Source of the DNA: Bryobacterales bacterium
GTDB taxonomy: Bacteria > Acidobacteriota > Terriglobia > Bryobacterales > Bryobacteraceae
Direction: 5' to 3'
NCBI GenBank assembly: GCA_003154855.1
Contig: PMEV01000081.1
Span: 16,667-22,897, forward strand
DNA length: 6,231 nucleotides
Made by a program: the position numbers and the translations under genes. The notes below the pieces were generated by a model. That model worked only from the letters and a program-made list of their open reading frames with translations, was not told the origin of the DNA and made no database searches. Positions within the stretch are counted from its first letter, which is position 1. Every line of letters starts with the position of its first letter. Positions 1 to 5,862 of this stretch are shown piece after piece.

Positions 1-624
1 TCGGCGTTCATTTCGCCCAAGGAACGGATCGTGACCATCGAGGACGCGGCCGAGCTGCAGTTGAAGCAGCCGCACGTGGTGCGGCTGGAAACGCGGCCGG
101 CCAATCTGGAGGGGCAAGGGGCGGTGAAGCAGCGGGAACTGCTGATCAACAGCCTGCGCATGCGGCCCGACCGGATCATTTGCGGAGAGGTGCGCGGCGA
201 GGAGGCGCTGGACATGCTGCAAGCCATGAACACGGGCCACGAAGGGTCGCTCACCACGGTGCACGCCAACACGCCGCGGGACGCCATCTCGCGGCTGGAG
301 GTGATGGTCACCTTCGGGGCGGCCAACATGCCCATGCTCTCCATCCGGCAGCAGATCGCGGCGGCGGTCCACCTGATCGTGCAGGCGGCGCGGCTGAGCG
401 ACGGCACGCGCCGGGTGGTGAACATCACCGAGGTCACGGGCATGGAAGGCGACGTGATCACGCTGCAGGACATCTTCGTCTTCGAGAAGCGGGGGCTGTC
501 GCCCGAGAACCGGGTGCTGGGGCGCTTCGCGGCCACCGGAATCCGGCCCAAGTTCTACGAAAAGTTTCTGGCGGCGGGCATCCGGCTGAGTCCGGCCCTG
601 TTCGACGACGCGATGGAGATCTGA
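1..624 (+). CDS. cpaF: Tad/Flp pilus secretion ATPase CpaF (TadA), C-terminal part, 5' end outside window
   Basis: Cytoplasmic hexameric ATPase of the type II/IV secretion superfamily that powers Flp pilus assembly through the TadB/TadC platform. The frame is open from base 1, giving 207 residues. A GTG at position 31 is internal (V11 in ERIVTIEDAAEL) and is not a start. Visible motifs, numbered from the window edge: the Asp-box-like segment ERIVTIEDAAEL (8-19), the Walker B region RIICGEVRGEEALDML (58-73) with E63, and the His box TGHEGSLTTVHANTP (78-92). The family-typical stretch ITEVTGMEGDVITLQDIF (142-159) follows. The Walker A loop should lie only some ten residues before the window. 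Full CpaF proteins are roughly 430-480 residues, so a bit under half is present. The tail after residue 162 is variable in the family. The stop is 7 nt before tadB, so the two are probably co-transcribed. Other secretion ATPases (PilB, VirB11) are less likely given the near-perfect CpaF signature and the TadB/TadC neighbours. Confidence 0.96.
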   Translation, partial: SAFISPKERIVTIEDAAELQLKQPHVVRLETRPANLEGQGAVKQRELLINSLRMRPDRIICGEVRGEEALDMLQAMNTGHEGSLTTVHANTPRDAISRLEVMVTFGAANMPMLSIRQQIAAAVHLIVQAARLSDGTRRVVNITEVTGMEGDVITLQDIFVFEKRGLSPENRVLGRFAATGIRPKFYEKFLAAGIRLSPALFDDAMEI

Positions 625-631
625 GCCCGGC

Positions 632-1600
632 ATGCTCCTGTACGCCACATTGCTGATGGCCTTCTGGCTGGGGGCGCTGGGCGTGTGGTGGCTGTGGTCG
701 CACGGCCGCCAGGCGGCGGACCTGAACCGCATGAAGGCGCGTCTGACCGGGGCGCCGGAGCCGGGCAAGGCCGCGCGGCGGGGCCCGGCGCTGATCCGCA
801 CCGAAGAGCTGACCAAAGGCCAGTTGATCCTGGAACTGCTGCACCGGCTGCGGCTCAACCAGCGTCTGGCGACCCTGTTCGAGCAGGCGGGCCTGAAGTG
901 GAGCCCCACGCGGACGGTTCACGTCTCGCTGGCGCTGTTGCTGGCCGGATTCACCGTAACCTGGCGCGCGGCGCCGGACTACCGCGCCTTCGCCATCGTT
1001 CCGGGACTGATTCTGGGAGCCATTCCGACGCTGTACGTGATGCGCAAGCGCCGCAAGCGCCTCCGGAAGTTCGAGGAGCTGTTTCCGGACAGCCTGGAGT
1101 TTCTGGGGCGGTCGATGCGGGCGGGGCACGCCTTCTCGGTGGCGCTGGAGATGATCCACCAGGAGTTCCAGGAGCCGCTGGCGGGAGAGTTCAAGCGGGC
1201 CTTCGACGAGCAGAACCTGGGGCTGCCGCTGGACGTGGCCCTGGAGAAGCTGGCCGAACGGGTGCCGCTGATGGACGTGCACTTCTTCGTCTCCGCGGTG
1301 CTGCTGCAAAAGCGCACGGGAGGCAACCTGGCGGAACTGCTGGACAAGCTGGCGCACCTGATCCGGGAGCGCTTCAAGCTGCGGGGCAAGATCCGGGCGG
1401 TCAGCGCGCACGGGCGCATGACCGGCATGGTGTTGTCGCTAATCCCGGTGGTGGTGGGCGCCATCATGTTCTACGTGAACCCGATGTACACCAACTTCTT
1501 CATGCACGACCCGACCGGGCACCTCATGCTGGGCGCCGCCATCGGGATGCAACTGATAGGGTACGCCGTAATCAAGAAGATCGTCACGATCGAGGTCTGA
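632..1600 (+). CDS. tadB: Tad pilus inner-membrane platform protein TadB (T2SSF domain)
   Basis: Polytopic inner-membrane protein related to GspF/PilC. With TadC it forms the platform on which CpaF acts to extrude Flp pilin. Length is 322 residues, typical for TadB. Predicted membrane spans by eye: about 4-22, 96-112, 119-137, 264-281 and 296-314. The T2SSF domain lies at about 149-277. It begins after the basic stretch RKRRKRLRKFEELFPDSLEF and contains SMRAGHAFSVALEMI (161-175) and the signature LLQKRTGGNLAELLDKL (224-240). The ATG at 632 is 7 nt after the cpaF stop. The nearest purine-rich sequence (GGAG, 615-618) is rather far upstream, so translation may be coupled to cpaF. The gene ends 3 nt before tadC. 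The order cpaF-tadB-tadC is the conserved core of tad loci. No truncation or frameshift is seen. Confidence 0.95.
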   Translation: MLLYATLLMAFWLGALGVWWLWSHGRQAADLNRMKARLTGAPEPGKAARRGPALIRTEELTKGQLILELLHRLRLNQRLATLFEQAGLKWSPTRTVHVSLALLLAGFTVTWRAAPDYRAFAIVPGLILGAIPTLYVMRKRRKRLRKFEELFPDSLEFLGRSMRAGHAFSVALEMIHQEFQEPLAGEFKRAFDEQNLGLPLDVALEKLAERVPLMDVHFFVSAVLLQKRTGGNLAELLDKLAHLIRERFKLRGKIRAVSAHGRMTGMVLSLIPVVVGAIMFYVNPMYTNFFMHDPTGHLMLGAAIGMQLIGYAVIKKIVTIEV

Positions 1601-1603
1601 GAC

Positions 1604-2518
1604 ATGGAATTGATGGCCACCCTGCTGTTGTTCGCGACCGTGACGGCGATTCTGTCGCTGATTGGCTCGCGCTTCTGGGTGCGGCAAAAGGCGGCCATCG
1701 AACGGGTGACCCGGGCCACCTCCGAGGCGCGCGAGATGGCGCATCCCAGCCTGGCCTTCCACGACCTGGTGCGGAGACTGGGCACGCTGCTGCCGCAGAA
1801 CCCGAAAGACACCACCGCCATGCAGAAGCGGCTGATGCGGGGGGGGTATCGCGGCCCCGGGGCGCTCAAGACGTTTTACGGGCTGAAGGTGGCGCTGGCG
1901 GTGCTGTTCGGGGTGGTGGCGGGCATTGTGGCGTTCAACTCCGACCTCTCGACGAATACCCGGGTGATGGTGGTGGCCGGGGCGGTCGGCGCCGGCCTGT
2001 TCGCTCCCAACAAATGGGTGCAGATGCGGGCCAAGCGGCGCCGGAGGAATATCCGGCGGGCGCTTCCGAACGCCCTGGACCTGCTGGTGGTGTGCGTGGA
2101 ATCGGGGCTGGGGCTGGACCAGGCGATCATACAGTGCGCCAAGGAACTGGAGCACGCCCACCCGGAGATCTGCCAGGAATTCACGCTGGTGAACCTGGAG
2201 TTGAAAGCGGGCAAGCGGCGCGCGGAGGCGCTCAGGAACCTGGCCGACCGGGGGGGCGTGGACGAGTTGAGGAAGCTGGTGGCGGTGCTGATCCAGGCGG
2301 ACAAGTTCGGCACCAGCATTGCGCAGAGCCTGCGCGCGCACTCCGACTACCTGCGGGTGCAGATGCACCAGACGGCCGAGGAAAAGGCGGCCAAGCTGGG
2401 CGTGAAACTGATCTTCCCGATTTTCTTTTGCATCCTGCCCTCGCTGTTCGTGGTGACGGTGGGACCGGTCATGGTGAAGATCAGCCGGGAGCTGCTCCCC
2501 ATGATGAGAGACATGTAG
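1604..2518 (+). CDS. tadC: Tad pilus inner-membrane platform protein TadC (T2SSF domain)
   Basis: Second GspF-like platform subunit of the Tad pilus machine, in the inner membrane, partnering TadB and the CpaF ATPase. Length is 304 residues, normal for TadC. Hydrophobic spans by eye: about 4-21, 93-111, 119-134 and 267-289. The T2SSF domain covers about 154-282. TadC hallmarks are LPNALDLLVVCVESGLGLDQ (154-173), LVNLELKAGKRRAEALRNLA (195-214), LIQADKFGTSIAQSLRAHSD (229-248) and EEKAAKLGVKLIFPIFF (259-275). The ATG at 1604 sits 3 nt after the tadB stop and 8 nt after a GAGG (1592-1595) inside the end of tadB, which supports this start. Two G-runs (8 G at 1839-1846, 7 G at 2250-2256) lie in the coding sequence at Arg-Gly-Gly codons; the frame is intact through both. 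No tadD-like TPR gene follows, unlike many tad loci. Confidence 0.95.
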   Translation: MELMATLLLFATVTAILSLIGSRFWVRQKAAIERVTRATSEAREMAHPSLAFHDLVRRLGTLLPQNPKDTTAMQKRLMRGGYRGPGALKTFYGLKVALAVLFGVVAGIVAFNSDLSTNTRVMVVAGAVGAGLFAPNKWVQMRAKRRRRNIRRALPNALDLLVVCVESGLGLDQAIIQCAKELEHAHPEICQEFTLVNLELKAGKRRAEALRNLADRGGVDELRKLVAVLIQADKFGTSIAQSLRAHSDYLRVQMHQTAEEKAAKLGVKLIFPIFFCILPSLFVVTVGPVMVKISRELLPMMRDM

Positions 2519-2565
2519 GCCGGCGGCCGGCCGCCCGAAGCGGGCTGGCAGCCGGGAGCACTGGA

Positions 2566-2571
2566 AAGGAG
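2566..2571 (+). promoter_or_regulatory. Strong Shine-Dalgarno for the 30-residue membrane protein
   Basis: AAGGAG lies 9 nt before the ATG at 2581. It is close to the ideal anti-16S match and stands out from the GC-rich surroundings (GGAAAGGAGAACGACGAC leads into the start). This is the main evidence that the very short gene is translated. Confidence 0.8.
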
Positions 2572-2580
2572 AACGACGAC

Positions 2581-2673
2581 ATGGATTCCGGAACCGTTCG
2601 GATCATATGCGCGCTGTTCGCGGTGGCGCTAATCACCGTGATCGTGCTGCGCCGCCGCAAACGCGTGGAGTAG
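2581..2673 (+). CDS. Small single-span membrane protein (30 residues), function unknown
   Basis: A short gene not assigned to any family I can name with confidence. It encodes 30 residues ending in TAG. There is a short polar N-terminus (MDSGTVR), then a hydrophobic segment of about 16 residues (IICALFAVALITVIVL, 8-23), then a strongly basic tail (RRRKRVE). By the positive-inside rule this predicts a membrane anchor with the tail in the cytoplasm. It is not a Flp pilin: those are about 50-70 residues and carry a prepilin peptidase site followed by Glu/Tyr, neither of which is here. It is too short to be a TadE/F pseudopilin. It begins 62 nt after the tadC stop with no obvious terminator between, so it probably belongs to the tad transcript. 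The AAGGAG ribosome site at 9 nt spacing and the membrane-protein layout argue for a real gene. A chance frame cannot be excluded, because this frame is also open far upstream across tadB/tadC as a high-GC shadow. Confidence 0.68.
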   Translation: MDSGTVRIICALFAVALITVIVLRRRKRVE

Positions 2674-2801
2674 CGGACCCGCAGGCAGAGAGCGAAACCG
2701 GCCGCGGAGGGAGTCGGCGGCGCACGCCGGAGCCCTTCGCGCCGACGGGAAGGAAGGCGCCGGAAACTCGTTCAACCGGCGGAGGCAGGCCGCCGGACGG
2801 C

Positions 2802-2824
2802 CGGCTTCCGGAGAGTCCGGGCCG
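2802..2824 (+). repeat. Imperfect inverted repeat / RNA hairpin in the leader
   Basis: CGGC, a TT bulge, CCGGA, a GAG loop, TCCGG, then GCCG: a 9-bp stem with a two-base bulge and a three-base loop. It lies about 65 nt before the propeller start. It has no following U-tract, so it is not a standard terminator. In DNA this GC-rich such structures arise often by chance. Confidence 0.35.
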
Positions 2825-2873
2825 CAGCCGGGGGCCAATCGAGGGCGCCTCCGGCCGGGAGCCGGCGACGGAT

Positions 2874-2880
2874 AGGGGAG
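2874..2880 (+). promoter_or_regulatory. Shine-Dalgarno that fixes the start of the propeller gene
   Basis: AGGGGAG lies 8 nt before the ATG at 2889, directly ahead of a signal peptide. It decides for this start over the in-frame upstream ATG at 2607, which lies inside the small membrane protein gene and would add 94 low-complexity residues. Confidence 0.8.
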
Positions 2881-2888
2881 AGAGCATC

Positions 2889-5858
2889 ATGAAACTGCGA
2901 TTGTCGGTGAGTTTGTGCTTGGCCTGCTGGGGTTGGGCGGGCACCTTCGGGACGGTGGTCCCCATCGGGGGGCAAGCCTCGGATCTGGCGCTGGACGAAG
3001 CGCGCGGGGTGGTGTATCTCGCCGACTTCGGCGGCGGCCGGATCGAGGTGATCTCGACCTCGAACCTGACCATCCGGAACTCGATCAACGTAGCCGCCCA
3101 GCCTTCGGCGCTGGCGCTCTCGCCCGACGGCCGCTTTCTCCTGGTCGCCCATTTCGGCAACTTTCAGGCGCCCCAGACCAGCGGCAACCTGCTGACGCTG
3201 ATCGACCTGAACTCGGGCGGGAAGCAGACCTTCGCGCTGAGCTCGCCGCCGCTGGGGGTGGCCTTCGGCAGCGACAACCGGGCGCTGGTGGCGACCACCA
3301 CGGAGTTTTTGTCGTTCGACCCGGTGAGCGGCGGGAACCTGACCGTAGGGACGGTCCAGAACGTGACCGCCAACACGCTGCCGGCGCCGCCGGCGAATTT
3401 CCCGCCGCAAATCGTAGCGGCTTCGATGGCCGCCTCGGGGGACGGCAACTTCATCTACGGCCTCACCGACACCATCCGCTTCAAGTACGACGTCCGGCAG
3501 AAATGGGTAACCTCGCTGGGGTATACCTCGACGCCGACCATGGGGCCGCGCGTGGTGAGCGTCAACCAGGATGGTTCGCTGTGGGCCGGCGGCTGGGTGG
3601 AGTACGACCGGAGCGGCAAACTAATGGCCCAGTTCCCCAGCGCGTCGGGGCTGCTGGGGGTGGGCAGCCATGCCTTCGACTCGGCGCGCGGCCTGATCTA
3701 CGCCCAGATTCCACAGGCCACGGCCACGGGAACAACCACCGTCTCGCCGCCGGTGCTGATGATCGTGGATGAGGACAACCTGACGGTGAGGGAGCAACTG
3801 CTCCTGCCCGAGAACCTGGCGGGCAAGAGCGTGCTCTCAAGCGACGGCTCCGTGATGTACTCGGTGTCGGCGAGCGGCCTCGCGGCGCTGCCGGTGGGGT
3901 CGATCGACAAAGCGCGCCAGATCCGGATTCAGCGGGAAGACCTGCTCTTCCAGGCGAGCACCTGCTCCGCGGGCGTGGCCGTACAGCAATTCGCGGTCAC
4001 GGACCCCAGCGGGGCGGCCACCGACTTCACGCTCACGGCCTCGGTGCCCGGGATCTCCATCAGCCCGGCCAGCGGGGTGACGCCGGCGGTGGTGAGCGTC
4101 TCGGTGAACCCCAGCGCCTTCCAGAATCAACACGGCACGACGGCCATCCAGATCGCGGTGCAGTCGGCGGCGGCGGTGAATATCCCGCCCCCGTTGCGGG
4201 TGCTGATCAACAACCGCGATCCGGACCAGCGGGGCACGCTGGTGAACGTTCCGGGCAAGCTGGTGGACATCCTGGCCGACCCCATTCAGAACCGGTTCTT
4301 CGTTTTGCGCCAGGACAAGAACCAGGTGCTGGTGTTCGAGGGCGGAGGGTACACGCAAGTGGCCACCCTGCGCACGGGCAACACGCCCACGCAGATGGCC
4401 ATCACCTTCGACCGGCAGTATCTGCTGGTGGGCAACGACAACTCGCAGATCGCCAACGTGTACAGCCTGCAAACCCTGCAAGCGCTGGCGCCGATCGGGT
4501 TTCCAGGCGGACACTATCCGCGCTCGCTGGCCGGCTCGGGCAACGCCATCCTGGGGGCGGTGCGGTCGGCGGTGAGTTCGTACAACCCGATTGACCGGGT
4601 GGACCTGGCTTCGCGAACGGCGGTGGAACTGCCCAGCCTGGGGCCGTGGGCCAACAGCGTGGACATGAACACAATGCTGGCGGCGTCGCCCAACGGGGCC
4701 TGGATTCTGGCGGCCCAGGCGGACGGCGGGGTGATGCTCTACAACGCCACGGCCGATTCCTTCACGGTTTCGCGCCAGGATTTCACGGCGCTGGCGGGGG
4801 CGTACGCAGCCTCCAGCCAGGGGCAGTTCGTGGTGGGGAACAACCTGCTGAACGTCTCGCTGGTTCCGGTCGAGCAGCTCGAAAGCGCCACGGGAACCAG
4901 CTCCGGATTTGCGTTCCTGGGCGGCTACGGGCTGCAGACGACGGCGCCCCTCGGGGCCAGTCCCGGGGTGATCGAGCGGGTGGATCCGGCCACCGGAGCG
5001 GCGCTCGATCCGACGCGCACCGTGGAGGCGCCGCTCCTGGGCCAACCGGGAGCCGCGCTCACGAGGACGCTCGCGCCCTTGGCCAACGGCAACGCGATTG
5101 TTTCGCTCACCACCTCGGGATTCACGGTGCTGCCCCCGGCTTACGATGCCCCGGTCGAGCCGCCGCACATCGACAGCGTGGTGAATGCGGCGGACTTCAC
5201 TGCCGCGGTGGCGCCGGGCAGCCTGGTCTCGCTGTTCGGCGAGAACCTGAGCCCGGTGAACATGGCCAGCTCCGAAATGCCGCTGCCCACCGCGCTGGGC
5301 GACAGTTGCCTGACCGTGAACGGCGCGCTGGCCCCGATGTTGTTCGTCTCCGCGGCGCAGGTCAACGCGCAGTTGCCTTACTACCTGGATGGCAACGTCA
5401 CGCTAGTGCTGCACACTCCCGGCGGGGTCGGCAACAACTTCACGATCGACATGGCCGACACGGCCCCGGGGGTCTTCGAGGCCCCGGTCGAGGGGACCAA
5501 TCAGGTGACGCCGGCGGTGGTCCGCCTGGCGAACAACCTGCTGGCCACGCCGTCCAATCCTGTGCACCAGGGCGACACGATCGTCATCTATGCAACCGGT
5601 CTAGGCCAAACCACGCCGGCGGCAAACGCTGGAACCGCGGCGCCGCTGAACCCGCTGGCGGCGAGCGCCGTCACGCCTCAGGTGGTACTGGGCGGAGTGA
5701 GCTTGCCGGTGCTATGGGCGGGACTGACGCCGGGCTTTGCCGGCCTGTACCAGATCAACGCCCAGGTGCCCTGGTTTGTCCCGACGGGGGCCAGGGTCGA
5801 GCTGGACATCATTCAGGGATCCAGCTCCACGTCGCTGTTCTTGAGGGTGGTCGAATAG
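2889..5858 (+). CDS. Secreted double beta-propeller protein with TIGR03437-type C-terminal domain
   Basis: A 989-residue exported protein of unknown function. The signal peptide is short: KLR, then a hydrophobic core (LSVSLCLACWGWA), with cleavage likely after A17. C13 lacks a proper lipobox, so a lipoprotein is unlikely. Residues about 21-340 have YVTN/beta-propeller repeats (PSALALSPDGRFLLVAHFG, 72-90). About 357-440 is an Ig/BACON-like segment (ISPASGVTPAVVSVSVNP). About 449-755 is a second propeller-like half whose start aligns without gaps to residue 21 onward. Residues about 761-989 match the Solibacter C-terminal domain (TIGR03437): SVVNAADF, VAPGSLVSLFGENLSP, VIYATGLGQTTPAANAG and LTPGFAGLYQINAQVP. 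Only two cysteines occur after the signal peptide, C359 and C807. No catalytic motif, C-terminal anchor or LPXTG is visible. The start is set by AGGGGAG at 8 nt. Such proteins are abundant in Acidobacteriota; surface binding or adhesion is my guess. It follows the tad genes on the same strand but after a 215-nt gap, so co-transcription is uncertain. Confidence 0.9.
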   Translation: MKLRLSVSLCLACWGWAGTFGTVVPIGGQASDLALDEARGVVYLADFGGGRIEVISTSNLTIRNSINVAAQPSALALSPDGRFLLVAHFGNFQAPQTSGNLLTLIDLNSGGKQTFALSSPPLGVAFGSDNRALVATTTEFLSFDPVSGGNLTVGTVQNVTANTLPAPPANFPPQIVAASMAASGDGNFIYGLTDTIRFKYDVRQKWVTSLGYTSTPTMGPRVVSVNQDGSLWAGGWVEYDRSGKLMAQFPSASGLLGVGSHAFDSARGLIYAQIPQATATGTTTVSPPVLMIVDEDNLTVREQLLLPENLAGKSVLSSDGSVMYSVSASGLAALPVGSIDKARQIRIQREDLLFQASTCSAGVAVQQFAVTDPSGAATDFTLTASVPGISISPASGVTPAVVSVSVNPSAFQNQHGTTAIQIAVQSAAAVNIPPPLRVLINNRDPDQRGTLVNVPGKLVDILADPIQNRFFVLRQDKNQVLVFEGGGYTQVATLRTGNTPTQMAITFDRQYLLVGNDNSQIANVYSLQTLQALAPIGFPGGHYPRSLAGSGNAILGAVRSAVSSYNPIDRVDLASRTAVELPSLGPWANSVDMNTMLAASPNGAWILAAQADGGVMLYNATADSFTVSRQDFTALAGAYAASSQGQFVVGNNLLNVSLVPVEQLESATGTSSGFAFLGGYGLQTTAPLGASPGVIERVDPATGAALDPTRTVEAPLLGQPGAALTRTLAPLANGNAIVSLTTSGFTVLPPAYDAPVEPPHIDSVVNAADFTAAVAPGSLVSLFGENLSPVNMASSEMPLPTALGDSCLTVNGALAPMLFVSAAQVNAQLPYYLDGNVTLVLHTPGGVGNNFTIDMADTAPGVFEAPVEGTNQVTPAVVRLANNLLATPSNPVHQGDTIVIYATGLGQTTPAANAGTAAPLNPLAASAVTPQVVLGGVSLPVLWAGLTPGFAGLYQINAQVPWFVPTGARVELDIIQGSSSTSLFLRVVE

Positions 5859-5862
5859 GAAC

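Larger units (their letters stand above)
2674..2888 (+). other. GC-rich non-coding leader/intergenic region upstream of the propeller gene
   Basis: 215 nt between the small membrane protein and the propeller gene. No ATG occurs on the plus strand before the propeller start, and I see no convincing sigma-70 -35/-10 pair. The stretch is rich in CCGG/GGCC words and short inverted repeats, the best being the hairpin at 2802-2824. Two of its reading frames stay open by base composition, but their translations are low-complexity Arg/Gly/Pro-rich and look non-coding. It may hold the end of the tad transcript and the promoter and 5' leader of the next gene. No U-run follows any hairpin, so no classic intrinsic terminator can be called. 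Confidence 0.5.

Noticed and set aside
458..1411. Minus-strand open frame opposite cpaF/tadB
   Set aside because: Arg/Gln/Pro-rich shadow opposite two conserved genes.
2519..2555. Possible terminator after tadC (GCCCG-AAG-CGGGC)
   Set aside because: The stem is only 5 bp with no extension and no U-run, so it is not convincing as an intrinsic terminator.
685..2673. Long plus-strand open frame across tadB and tadC
   Set aside because: Its translation is Gly/Ala/Arg/Pro-rich with no domain pattern, and it overlaps two clear genes. It is an out-of-frame shadow in high-GC DNA. Only its last 31 codons (2581-2673), with their own ribosome site, look real.
2916..2927. Lipobox at C13 of the propeller protein (CLAC)
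   Set aside because: Position -3 is Cys rather than Leu, and the hydrophobic core before it is very short. An ordinary signal peptidase I site after A17 fits better.
3837..5168. Long minus-strand open frame (443 codons) opposite the propeller gene
   Set aside because: Arg/His/Gln/Gly-rich composition typical of antisense GC-rich shadows. No motifs, and it is fully covered by a well-supported gene.
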